In this document: piece after piece, positions 1-7,623 of the stretch
How the letters are laid out: every line of letters starts with the position of its first letter
How positions within the stretch are numbered: position 1 is the stretch's first letter
Assembly (NCBI GenBank): GCA_034211175.1
Contig: JAXHUH010000229.1
Span: 1-18,528, forward strand
Source: JAXHUH01 sp034211175
GTDB lineage: Bacteria > Actinomycetota > Acidimicrobiia > Acidimicrobiales > CAIXPF01
DNA length: 18,528 nucleotides
Direction of reading: 5' to 3'
The notes under the pieces: model-generated
What the model was told of the DNA's origin: nothing
What the model saw: only the letters and a program-made list of their open reading frames with translations
Databases searched by the model: none
Made by a program: the position numbers and the translations under genes

Positions 1-128
1 GTCCCACCACACCCGACACTGCCGCAACTCGCGCTCACCAACAGCCACACGAACCCATCAACCACTCACCGCGCGCCTACGAATAGCGAAGACGACCGCC
101 ACGATTATTCAGGGCTAGCCCGCGCCTC
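1..128. other. Flank left of the IS630 element, no gene recognised
   Basis: No reading frame here resembles a known protein. The segment contains a perfect 10-bp palindrome, GGGCTAGCCC, at 112-121, shortly before the insertion site. Because an IS5-type transposase remnant begins just beyond the other side of the IS630 insertion, this stretch may include the leader or terminal repeat of that older element. That is inference only. Confidence 0.4.
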
Positions 129-130
129 TA

Positions 131-152
131 GTGCCCTGACCAGAAACGTTCG
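131..152 (+). repeat. Left terminal inverted repeat of the IS630 element
   Basis: It begins GTGCCCTGACCA directly after the TA at 129-130. It pairs with the right end (1344-1365) at 19 of 22 positions: the outer 12 are identical and the mismatches are at repeat positions 13, 14 and 18. Confidence 0.9.
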
Positions 153-162
153 CGCGGGTGGG

Positions 163-1293
163 TCATGCTGCTCGTGAGGCGGGGCGTCCCCATCGGCGAC
201 CCTTCTCGGCTCGGACCCGTGCACGTTCTCGGCGCTGGGCGGCGAGTGGCTCTGGGGCGCGGGCGTTGTCGTTGCGCCAGCGCAGGTGGGCCTGGAGTCG
301 GCGGGTGAGCACGACGTGGTTCGGGTAGTTCGAGTTGTTCAACACGGACTCGCGCAGGGGGCCGAAGTGCGCCTCGATCGGGTTCGCCCATGAGCTGTAG
401 GTCGGCGTGAAGCACAGCTCGACCTTGTTGCGCGCCGCCCAAGCCCCGATCTTGGTCCTTTGTGCGCGGAGAGGTTGTCGAGGACCACGTAGATCCAGTC
501 CCCGTCCGGGCGCCGAGCCCGGATCGAGCGCAGCGCCTTCAGTGTGTTGGCCGCCGACTTCTGCTTGCGGACGACGCCCCCAGAGTTCGTCGTCGCCGAC
601 CGAGTAGCAGCCATGGAACTGCCGGACCCCGTGGAACTTGTGGTAGTTCGCCGGCTGGCGCTGGGGCTGACCGGCGGTCGCCCAGCACGACCCGCCGACC
701 GGCCGGATTGCCAGCGGCCCGAACTCGTCGAACGCGATCGTGCGATCCGGATGATGCTCGAGTGCCCACTCGATCCGGTCGAGCTTGACGTCCCGGTCCG
801 GGTCGTTGGACTCCCTCCAGGTCTTGGTCCGCTGGAACGTCACGTCGTTGGCCACGAGGAGCTGGCGGAGCCGTTCCCGGCCGATCTTCACCGGACGGGT
901 GTCGTTGTCGGCCAGATAGTCGACGAGCTTGCGGATGCTCGAGCGCGTGAAGGGCTGCCCGAGCTTCTCCGGGCGGGTCTTGGCGGTCTCGACGATGAAG
1001 GCCTCATCGTCAGTCGTGATCTGGCGGGGACGGCCACCCGCCCACTGAGGGTCCAGCGAGGCCATCCCCATCTCGTTGAACCGATGGATCATCTCCCGCA
1101 CCCGGTCCTCCGACGTCGCGGCCAACGTCGCGATCACCGGCACCGTGTTCCCGCCCGCGGAGGCGTGCACGACCAACGCCCGTCGCCACTTCACATGCGA
1201 CTTGTCGGTCTTGCCGCCGCCGCGGCGGACGATCCGCTGGAGCTGCTGGCCTTCCTCGGGCGTCAAGCGCCGCACTCGAAGTGGTTTGGACAT
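163..1293 (-). pseudogene. IS630 family transposase (DDE), two compensating frameshifts
   Basis: This is an IS630-type DDE transposase that would cut and rejoin element ends at TA targets. The N-terminal part holds the helix-turn-helix region of the family (start MSKPLRVRRLTPEEGQ at 1293; a TTG at 1323 is possible but less likely). The first catalytic Asp is visible in TIAFDEFGP. The block with the second Asp, VVLDNLSAHKG, is readable only in another frame, between about 581 and 456. The reading then returns to the first frame for the C-terminal ELCFTPTYSSWANPIEAHFGP block, which supplies the Glu. The first shift sits at a run of five C on the plus strand (577-581) and looks like one extra base; the second, near 454-461, looks like one missing base. 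As read, the continuous 163-1293 frame lacks the second catalytic Asp. It is either a decayed gene or a sequence with two indel errors; programmed shifting twice would be unprecedented to my knowledge. Confidence 0.85.
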
Positions 1294-1343
1294 GCCCCGA
1301 TCAAAACAGGCCCCACCGTCCAAGTGGTGGACGCGCCTACCGA

Positions 1344-1365
1344 CGAAGGTTCGTGGTCAGGGCAC
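1344..1365 (-). repeat. Right terminal inverted repeat of the IS630 element
   Basis: Read on the minus strand it starts GTGCCCTGACCA next to the TA at 1366-1367, and matches the left end at 19 of 22 positions. Confidence 0.9.
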
Positions 1366-1398
1366 TAGCCGTGGAGGTTCCCCGTCCCGCTGTGGTCG

Positions 1399-1583
1399 GT
1401 GACCGCAGCGACGGAAGCTCTTGAAGCCGTTGCTACCGCCTCCGAATGGGACCGGGCGGCGGACGAAGTACATGCGTCGAGAGATCGTGAATGCGATCTT
1501 CTACCAAGCTTGAAGCGGGGGGCGTGGCGGAGGCTTCCCCGGGATCGTCTGCCTTCATGGCGGACCGTGTACTGGTGGCTCAG
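1399..1583 (+). pseudogene. N-terminal remnant of an IS5-type transposase (frameshifted, truncated)
   Basis: Joining three short frame segments gives a recognisable IS5-group transposase N-terminus (the DUF4096-like DNA-binding region). VTAATE starts at GTG 1399. LLKPLLPPPNGTGRRTKYMR and REIVNAIFYQA follow in the second frame from 1418, ending at a TGA at 1511-1513. KRGAWRRLPRDRLPSWRTVYWW follows back in the first frame from about 1510. These match the family pattern of LLxPLLPPP, REIxNAIFY and WRxLPRDxPxWxTVYxW. The catalytic DDE region is absent: similarity stops at about 1583, where the convergent hydrolase gene ends (stop at 1585). The IS630 element sits about 30 bp upstream, so it probably inserted into the leader of this older element. 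Confidence 0.75.
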
Positions 1584-1584
1584 C

Positions 1585-2472
1585 TCAGCGCCGGACCGGT
1601 ACGGAGTGCTCCCAGTCGGCGAGCAGGGCCCGGAGGGCGGCGATGAGCGCCAGGGGCTGGTCGAGGGGCACGTGGTGGTGGGCCTGAGGTATTTCGACGA
1701 AGGGAGCGGTGCGCCCGAGAACCTCGGACATGTGGTCGGTGACGTCGGGGGTGACGATGGCGCTGAACTGCCCGTGGAGCACGGCGATGCGGGTCTTCAC
1801 CATGGCCAGGTACTCGTGGAGCTCGTGGGCGGCGAAGCGGTCGAAGACGCCGCGGTCGAACTTCCAGGTCCATCCCGCCGGCGTCTCCCGCAGCGAGTGG
1901 CGTGCGATGTGGTCCACGATGTAGCGGTTCTCGCACGGCTGCGGGGGCACCAGGTGGAAGTGCTCCATCGCCTCCTCGAGGCTGGGATAGGTCTTGGGGT
2001 TCGAGAAGGCGCGGCCCCGGTTGGCTTCCTCGGTCTCGGGGTCGGGTCGCCGCACCGGCGAGTCGATGATGATCGTGCCTGCGATGTCGTCACCATGGAT
2101 CGCAGCGGCGACCATCGTGACGAAACCGCCCATGCTGTGGCCCACCGCGATGGGTCGGTCCATCCCGAGGGCGTTGGCCACGCCCAGGACCTCGGCCGCC
2201 CACTGCTCCATGTCGTAGCGCTGCCGGTGGCCGCTGTCGCCGTGGCCGCTGAGGTCCAGGGCGGCGACGTGGTAGTGGTGCGTCAGCTGTGGCGCGATGA
2301 AGCTCCACCACCGGGCATGGGCCGCACCCCCGTGGACGAGCACGAGCCCGGGTTTGGTCGTGTCGCCCCAGGACAGGACGTGGATGTCGCATCCGTCCAC
2401 GTCGATGTGCGTGGTGCGGGCTTCGGTCGCGATGGCGCTCGTGAACCAGGTCGGGGGGTGGGTGGCGGCCAT
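1585..2472 (-). CDS. alpha/beta hydrolase
   Basis: This is an alpha/beta-hydrolase fold protein of about 295 residues, normal for the family. Numbered from the Met at 2484, the oxyanion strand LVLVHGG is at 46-53, the nucleophile elbow GHSMGG at 115-120 with Ser117, and the His-rich loop AHHHVPLDQP near 268-277 would supply the catalytic His. The acid position after beta-6 (LHGQFSAIVTPD) is not a clear GxxD, so the triad acid is uncertain. A cap region with aromatic and basic residues lies between about 150 and 220. There is no signal peptide, so it is probably cytoplasmic. Starts at 2472 (MAATHPP) and 2484 are both possible and neither has a convincing ribosome site. It follows another hydrolase gene by about 40-50 bp on the same strand, so the two are likely co-transcribed. 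The substrate cannot be told. Confidence 0.88.
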   Translation of the reverse strand: MAATHPPTWFTSAIATEARTTHIDVDGCDIHVLSWGDTTKPGLVLVHGGAAHARWWSFIAPQLTHHYHVAALDLSGHGDSGHRQRYDMEQWAAEVLGVANALGMDRPIAVGHSMGGFVTMVAAAIHGDDIAGTIIIDSPVRRPDPETEEANRGRAFSNPKTYPSLEEAMEHFHLVPPQPCENRYIVDHIARHSLRETPAGWTWKFDRGVFDRFAAHELHEYLAMVKTRIAVLHGQFSAIVTPDVTDHMSEVLGRTAPFVEIPQAHHHVPLDQPLALIAALRALLADWEHSVPVRR

Positions 2473-2523
2473 GGCCGGCACCATAGGGCGCGCCGCAGGC
2501 GGTCGCGAAGCACGCGTCGGGTC

Positions 2524-3396
2524 CTACCGGTCTGCGTCCAGCGCGTAACGCTCGATGAGCTCCACGCCGCGGGCCGTGTCCTCGTGGAGCACGAAGTGGC
2601 CGCCCGGGACGACGACCAGCTCGGCTCCGGCTCGGGTCGCCTGCTCCGCGAAGATGTCGGGCAGGAACGTGTCGGCGCCGGCGAGGATGGTGGTGGGCGC
2701 GGAGAGCCGCGGCAGGTGGTCCCACGCCGCCGCCGCACCGTCGGGCCCCGTGGACACCTCGAACACCGTGGCCTCCACCTCCGGGCTGCAGGCGAGGCGC
2801 ACGCCGCCCCCGTCCTCGACCGTTCCCCAGCGGGCGTAGGCCTCGAGCGCCTCGGGTGCCAGCCGCGACAACGGCGGGCGGTCGCGGTAGGCGTCGACCA
2901 CAGCGGTCCGGTCGGGGAAGCGGTCCCGCCGGCGACGAGCGCCGGCTGCCATCGGGTTGTCCGCACCCGAGGTTCCCTCAGCGGCGGGGAACGCCACCGG
3001 CTCGGCCAGCACCAGGCGGGACCACCGTCCCGGATCGAGCCGGTCGACCAGCACGGCCACCGCCCCACCCAGGGACCCGCCGACCCCGACCACGCCACGC
3101 AGGCCCAGACCGTCGAGCAGCGCCACCACGTCGGCGGCGAGCCGCTCGAACCGGTAGCGGTCGGGCCCGGATGGTGCACTGGAGGCCCCGTGGCCACGCA
3201 GGTCCACGGCGATCGGCCGGGCGACCCGACGGAGGCGTTCGGCGAGGGGCTGGTACAGGCCGGCGCAGAACCCGTTCGGGTGCAACAGCACCACCGCCGG
3301 GTCCGGGCCGCCCCAGTCCAGGGCTCGGAGCCGTACCCCCGGCGCGACATCGATGTCGATGAGATCGGGTCCGTCGTCGCTGGGATCGACCGGCAT
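2524..3396 (-). CDS. alpha/beta hydrolase
   Basis: This is a second alpha/beta hydrolase, 290 residues. It shares the fold but only weak sequence similarity with the downstream one. Visible elements are VVLLHPNG (35-42, oxyanion loop), DLRGHG (65-70), the nucleophile elbow GGSLGG with Ser108, Asp242 in LAGADTF after strand 6, and His267 in PGGHFVLHED. This is a complete Ser-Asp-His set in normal order and spacing. The GGSLG elbow (Gly in place of the usual His or aromatic residue) and the long Arg-rich cap (AAGARRRRDRFPDR, 150-163) resemble haloalkane-dehalogenase or epoxide-hydrolase-like subfamilies only loosely, so no substrate is assigned. It is the first gene of a two-gene minus-strand unit and is divergent from the Liv transporter operon across a 120-bp gap. 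Confidence 0.88.
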   Translation of the reverse strand: MPVDPSDDGPDLIDIDVAPGVRLRALDWGGPDPAVVLLHPNGFCAGLYQPLAERLRRVARPIAVDLRGHGASSAPSGPDRYRFERLAADVVALLDGLGLRGVVGVGGSLGGAVAVLVDRLDPGRWSRLVLAEPVAFPAAEGTSGADNPMAAGARRRRDRFPDRTAVVDAYRDRPPLSRLAPEALEAYARWGTVEDGGGVRLACSPEVEATVFEVSTGPDGAAAAWDHLPRLSAPTTILAGADTFLPDIFAEQATRAGAELVVVPGGHFVLHEDTARGVELIERYALDADR

Positions 3397-3516
3397 CGCC
3401 GCAGCCTACGTGCGGGCCGGTCCCGGTTCAGCGTTCGACACGCGTCGGTGACACGTGAGGCGTATAGGGTCTCGTTGCCACTGGACGAAGGGGCCGGGGG
3501 CGAAGGGGGAACGGTG
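3397..3516. promoter_or_regulatory. Divergent promoter region, hydrolases / Liv operon
   Basis: This 120-bp gap must hold both promoters. On the plus side a TATAGG hexamer (3463-3468) is a good -10 candidate. The best upstream hexamer, TTCGAC at 3434-3439, is too far away (23 bp), so an activator may be involved. A GTGACACGTGA element at 3448-3458 contains the palindrome CACGTG (3452-3457) and lies just upstream of the -10. A near copy occurs before the enoyl-CoA hydratase-like gene and a shorter match before the PF10118-like gene. A strong ribosome site, AAGGGGGA, at 3503-3510 serves the ATG at 3517. Confidence 0.45.
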
Positions 3517-4815
3517 ATGACGAAGAGGCGATGGATGAGCCTTCTGCTCGCCGCGGCAGTGCTGCTCGGTGCGTGCGGTGCCGAGGACGAGTCCACGGCG
3601 ACCAACGACGACGCTGCGGGGGATGGCGACACCGAGGAGCCGGCCGAGGCACCGGAAGAACCGACCGAGGCGCCCGAAGAAGAGGCCGAGATCGAGGACA
3701 GCACCACGGGCGTCACGGACTCCGCCATCAACATCGGCATCCATGCCCCGGAGACCATCGGCGGCATCGACATCGGAGAGATCCTCGGGCTGGGCGACCT
3801 CACGCAGCTGTACTGGGACACGGTGAACGAGGCCGGCGGCATCCACGGCCGCATGGTGAACGTCACCCTCGGCGACGACGGTTACGATGCCAACGCCGCC
3901 CAGCAGGCCTGCCGGGACCTGATGAACCAGGACGTCTTCTTCGTCTCCGGCACGTCGGGCGCCGACCAGATCGTCACCTGTGCCAACCTGGCCACCGAGC
4001 GCCAGATCCCGTACATGAGCCTCGGCGTGGCCGAGGCCGGCCTGGTCGACAAGCCGGGCTACCGGGCCATGACCATGACCTACGACGGGATGTCGGAGCT
4101 CATGGCCGAGTACATCCTCGCCGAGCTGGCCGAGCGGGAGACCCCGGTGGCCATGGTCCGCTACAACAGCCCCAGCTCGGAGGGGGCCCAGCAGGCGTTC
4201 ACCGACCGGATGGACGAGCTCGGGGGCAACGTCGTCGCCGCCGACGCCGTGGACAAGCAGGGCAACCCCAACGAGCTCACGGCCGAGTGCGTCAAGCTGG
4301 CCAACCTCGACGTCGAGGTCGTGTTCATGATCCTGGTGCCCACGGTGTCGACCCAGCTCGCTCGCCTGTGCGCCGAGCAGGGGTTCGCCCCCCAGTACGT
4401 GACCGTTTCGAACACCTTGTCGTGTGCGTCGGAACCGCCCATCGGCGTCCCCGAGCTGGTCGGCTGCCAGTCCTTCTCCGCCGTGCGGGCCGACGTCACC
4501 GACAACCCGCTGGCCCGCGAAGCCCAGGAGGCGTGGGCCGCCGCCTACCCCGATCGGGAGCCGCCCGACGACCTCGTGACCTTCTGGGGTCTGTTCGACG
4601 TGTACCGGGAAGCGCTGGAGCAGGCCGGTCCGGACCTGAGCACCGTCACGTTCCTCGAGACGTTGGACTCCATGGAGTACGACAACGGGCTGGCCAACCC
4701 GATCGACTTCGGCGGGGACAAGGTCGGCGCCGACAGCTTCGTCGTGACCGAAGCCATCGGTGAGGCGCCATGGGAGCGCGAGCTGGTCTCCGAGTGGACG
4801 TCCAGCTTCGGCTGA
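3517..4815 (+). CDS. Liv-type ABC transporter substrate-binding lipoprotein
   Basis: This is the periplasmic-type binding protein of a branched-chain amino acid/amide (HAAT, LivK/LivJ-like) ABC importer, 432 residues. The signal peptide MTKRRWMSLLLAAAVLLGAC ends in the lipobox LLGAC, so Cys20 should be lipid-anchored outside the membrane. Residues 23-63 form an acidic Glu/Pro/Ala/Thr spacer. The Leu/Ile/Val-binding type-1 fold follows from about 65 (SAINIGIHAPET, then YWDTVNEAGGIHGRMVNVTLGDDGYD, a family hallmark). ATG 3517 is chosen for its ribosome site 6 nt upstream and because it gives a proper signal peptide; the open frame extends artificially to 1399. It is followed 21 bp later by the permease-ATPase fusion. 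Ligands of this family include amino acids, amides, urea and aromatic acids, and nothing here fixes which. Confidence 0.93.
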   Translation: MTKRRWMSLLLAAAVLLGACGAEDESTATNDDAAGDGDTEEPAEAPEEPTEAPEEEAEIEDSTTGVTDSAINIGIHAPETIGGIDIGEILGLGDLTQLYWDTVNEAGGIHGRMVNVTLGDDGYDANAAQQACRDLMNQDVFFVSGTSGADQIVTCANLATERQIPYMSLGVAEAGLVDKPGYRAMTMTYDGMSELMAEYILAELAERETPVAMVRYNSPSSEGAQQAFTDRMDELGGNVVAADAVDKQGNPNELTAECVKLANLDVEVVFMILVPTVSTQLARLCAEQGFAPQYVTVSNTLSCASEPPIGVPELVGCQSFSAVRADVTDNPLAREAQEAWAAAYPDREPPDDLVTFWGLFDVYREALEQAGPDLSTVTFLETLDSMEYDNGLANPIDFGGDKVGADSFVVTEAIGEAPWERELVSEWTSSFG

Positions 4816-4828
4816 TCACCTGATCGGC
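4811..4828 (+). promoter_or_regulatory. Stem-loop at the binding-protein stop codon
   Basis: The perfect repeat GATCA-CC-TGATC (4814-4825) is extended by GC/GC and a U-G pair to 4811-4828. It overlaps the TGA stop at 4813-4815, in the 21-bp gap before the permease gene. There is no T-run, so it is not a classical terminator. A hairpin here could stabilise the upstream mRNA and give more binding protein than permease, an arrangement known in other ABC importers. Confidence 0.35.
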
Positions 4829-4836
4829 GGGCACCG

Positions 4837-7623
4837 ATGCAAGAGGCGTTCACCTTCGTCGTTGTCGGCATCGCCGGCGGCTCCACCTATGCCCTGCTCG
4901 CGCTCGGCCTGGTGCTCGTCCACAGCGTCTCCCGAGTCCTGAACTTCGCCCAGGGCGCCTTCGGCACCCTGGCCGCCTTCGTCGCCGCCAGCATCGCCAT
5001 GGGTCACGGCCTGCCGTGGCCGGTGGCGGTGGCGGCCGGCGTGGTCGTGGGTGCGGCCGTGGGGGCGGCCACGGCGGTGGTGCTCCTCGGCCGCGACGGC
5101 GGGATCCTCCCCCCGCTGGTGGGCACCGTCGGGCTCCTCTCCGCGATCACGCTCGTCGAGGCCCGCTGGCTCGGCGGGACCCGGGAGTTCCCCACGCCGG
5201 TGTCCGGCGACGGTGTCGAGCTGGCCGGGGTGGTGATCACACCCACCCGCATGCTGGTCGTCGCCGTCGCCGCCGCCGCCGGGCTCGCACTGTGGCTGGG
5301 CCTCGAGCGGACGCGCATCGGCTTGGCGTTGCGGGCCGGCGCCGACAACCGCGAGGGCGCTCGCATCGTCGGCCTCGACCCACGACGCCTCGAGGTGGCG
5401 GCCTGGAGCGCGGCCGGGGCCCTCGGCGCCCTCGCCGGCGTGTTGTCCGGTTGGACGACCCAGAGCATCACTCCCGGTTTCCTCACCGGCGTGCTCCCCC
5501 AGGCCTTCGCCGCGGCCATGCTCGGGGGCATGGTCAGCCTGCCCGGCGCCATCCTCGGCGGCCTGGTCGTCGGCGTGGCCGAGAGCCTCACCCGGCTCTA
5601 CTGGGGCGGCACCGCGGGCTCGCCGGAGCTGGTCGTCTTCCTCGTGCTCGGTGCCGTGCTGCTGCTCCGTCCCCAGGGGCTGTTCACCCGAGCCCGGCGT
5701 GGGCTGGCCTTCGAGGGGTCCGAATCGCTGGTCCGCCTCCTGCCCATGGTGCGCGACCCGCGCCCGGGGTCGACGCTGGCGCGGTGGGCGGGCCCGGCTG
5801 GCCCCGTCGTGGCGGTGGTGGCCGTCGTGGCGATCGCCGGTGCGGTATCCGGTCCGGACGCCTTCAGGCTGTCGGCCCTGCCGGTGTACGCGCTCCTCGC
5901 CCTCAGCGTCAGCTTCCTCGCTTCCGCCACCGGGCAGCTGTCCCTCGGCCACGCCGGCCTCTTCGGGCTCGGCGCCTTCGGTGCGGCCATCGCCACCACC
6001 AGCTGGGAGCTGCCGCCCATGCTGGGCTTCCTGGCCGGACCAGCGCTCGCCGGTGTCGCTGCCGCCGCCCTCGGTGCCGCCTCGCTGCGGGTCCGCGGCC
6101 TCTACCTGGCCGTGTTGACCCTGGCCTTCGGGGTGGTGCTGCAGGCCTTCGTGTTCCCCACGAAGACGTTCTCCCAAGGCGGCGCCGGCCTGACGCTCAG
6201 CCGCCCCGAGCTCGGCCCGTTCGATCTCGGCGACGACGGCACCTTCCTGGCTGCCAGCGGGTTGCTCCTGGTCGTGGTGTGGGCGGTCCTGCGCCGGCTC
6301 GAGCGGGTCCCGCTGCTGCGGGGCATGGTCGCCATCCGCGAGAACCAGACGGCGGCCTCGGCTCGGGGCATCGACGCCACCAGGCTCGGCGTCGTCGGCT
6401 TCGCCATCTCCGGCATCCTGGCCGGCCTGGCCGGGTCCACCTACGCCTTCCGCCAGGGCATCGTGGTGGCATCGGTCTTCCCGGTGCAGCTGTCGCTCAC
6501 GCTCGTGATCTGGGTGGTGCTCGGAGGGTTGGGATCCCGGGTCGGCGTCGCTGCCGTCGCCGCCGGGTTCACCCTCATCGACCTCTACGCCTCCGGCAGC
6601 AACCAGATCGTGACGCTCCTCGCCGCGCTGGCGGTGGTCCTGCTCATCGGTCGCCAACCCCTCGGTGCCGGTGGCACCCTGCGCGCCCTGCTCGAGCGTC
6701 GCCGTCTCGCAGCACCCGCGAGCGGGCCGCAGGAACCAGCGAGGAGCGACGCGGCGGGGGATGGCCTGGCACCCGGAGCAGTCGCCTCGCCGTCGCTCGT
6801 GGTCCGCATGCCCGACCGCGAGCTGGTCCGGCCCGTCCTGCTCGGCGCTCGCGACGTCACGGTCCGCTTCGGCGGCAACGTGGCCATCGACTCGTTGTCG
6901 CTCGACGTCCATCCGGGCGAGATCGTCGGCATCCTCGGGCCCAACGGCGCGGGCAAGACCACGACGTTCAACGTCCTGAGCGGCTTCATCACGCCCTCCC
7001 GCGGCGAGGTCTGGTTCCGCGGCCGCGCCATCTCCGAGCTCACTCCCGCCGAACGCACCCGGCGCGGGCTCGGCCGATCGTTCCAGCAGGGGGGCCTGTG
7101 GCTGTCGGAGACGGCGCACGCCAACTTGCTGATGGCCCAGTACGGGCGTGCTGCGGGGGCCTCCTTCGGCGATGCCGTGGGGCTGGCACCGGACCAGCGG
7201 CGCCGGGACCGCCGGCGCGCCGTCGTCGCCGACGAGGTGCTCGAGGTGCTGGGCCTGGGCTACGCGTCCCGCCGACCGGTCGGCACCTTGCCCTACGGCC
7301 ACCGCAAGGTCCTCGAGATCGGCTGTGCCGTGGCCACCCGTCCGGTGGCGTTGCTCCTCGACGAGCCGGCCGCCGGCCTCCACGGTGCCCAGCGCGAGTG
7401 GGTCGCGCAGGCCATCGCCGCCCTGCGCCGCGAGCTGCGCATCACCGTGGTGGTCATCGAGCACGACGTCGCCCTGGTGCGGTCGGTCTCCGACCGCATC
7501 TACGTGCTCGACTTCGGGCGCCTGCTCACCGCGGGCCGGCCCGACGAGGTGCTCGCCCGACCCGAGGTGATCGAGGCGTACCTCGGCCAGGCGGTCGCCG
7601 TCCCCGGGACGGTGCCGTCGTGA
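4837..7623 (+). CDS. LivH-LivM-LivG fusion: two permease domains plus ATPase of a HAAT-type ABC transporter
   Basis: One 928-residue polypeptide carries three subunits normally made separately. The LivH-like permease is at 1-285 (GIAGGSTYALLALGLVLV, LNFAQGAFG, ending VLLLRPQGLF). The LivM-like permease is at about 320-605 (ALSVSFLASATGQLSLGHAG, LRVRGLYLAVLTLAFG). An Ala/Pro-rich linker spans about 606-665. The LivG-like ATPase is at about 666-928. In the ATPase, Walker A is GPNGAGKTT (701-709), the Q-loop is SFQQGG (748-753), Walker B is ALLLDEP with Glu843, and the switch His is His876 (VVIEHD). The signature is LPYGHRK (818-824), where LivG proteins usually have LSYGxQR. The frame is continuous with no stop or sign of a shift at either junction. 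The stop overlaps the GTG of livF, so the two are translationally coupled. Separate H-M fusions exist, but the triple fusion is unusual. Confidence 0.93.
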   Translation: MQEAFTFVVVGIAGGSTYALLALGLVLVHSVSRVLNFAQGAFGTLAAFVAASIAMGHGLPWPVAVAAGVVVGAAVGAATAVVLLGRDGGILPPLVGTVGLLSAITLVEARWLGGTREFPTPVSGDGVELAGVVITPTRMLVVAVAAAAGLALWLGLERTRIGLALRAGADNREGARIVGLDPRRLEVAAWSAAGALGALAGVLSGWTTQSITPGFLTGVLPQAFAAAMLGGMVSLPGAILGGLVVGVAESLTRLYWGGTAGSPELVVFLVLGAVLLLRPQGLFTRARRGLAFEGSESLVRLLPMVRDPRPGSTLARWAGPAGPVVAVVAVVAIAGAVSGPDAFRLSALPVYALLALSVSFLASATGQLSLGHAGLFGLGAFGAAIATTSWELPPMLGFLAGPALAGVAAAALGAASLRVRGLYLAVLTLAFGVVLQAFVFPTKTFSQGGAGLTLSRPELGPFDLGDDGTFLAASGLLLVVVWAVLRRLERVPLLRGMVAIRENQTAASARGIDATRLGVVGFAISGILAGLAGSTYAFRQGIVVASVFPVQLSLTLVIWVVLGGLGSRVGVAAVAAGFTLIDLYASGSNQIVTLLAALAVVLLIGRQPLGAGGTLRALLERRRLAAPASGPQEPARSDAAGDGLAPGAVASPSLVVRMPDRELVRPVLLGARDVTVRFGGNVAIDSLSLDVHPGEIVGILGPNGAGKTTTFNVLSGFITPSRGEVWFRGRAISELTPAERTRRGLGRSFQQGGLWLSETAHANLLMAQYGRAAGASFGDAVGLAPDQRRRDRRRAVVADEVLEVLGLGYASRRPVGTLPYGHRKVLEIGCAVATRPVALLLDEPAAGLHGAQREWVAQAIAALRRELRITVVVIEHDVALVRSVSDRIYVLDFGRLLTAGRPDEVLARPEVIEAYLGQAVAVPGTVPS

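Larger units (their letters stand above)
129..1367. mobile_element. IS630-family insertion sequence with TA target duplication
   Basis: The element proper is 131-1365 (1235 bp). Both ends begin GTGCCCTGACCA reading inward, and the terminal repeats match at 19 of 22 positions. They are flanked by a TA duplication at 129-130 and 1366-1367; removing the element restores the target CTAG. TA duplication and a preference for CTAG are hallmarks of the IS630/Tc1-mariner group. The element encodes one minus-strand transposase that fills nearly all of it. Intact ends indicate a fairly recent insertion or one that can still be mobilised in trans, although the transposase is frameshifted. Confidence 0.9.

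Noticed and set aside
544..1368. Long plus-strand open frame opposite the IS630 transposase
   Set aside because: Its translation is the GC-rich antisense of the transposase and shows no family motif.
1399..3516. Upstream extension of the binding-protein frame to 1399
   Set aside because: It is antisense to two well-supported hydrolases; the real start is the ATG at 3517 with a ribosome site and signal peptide.
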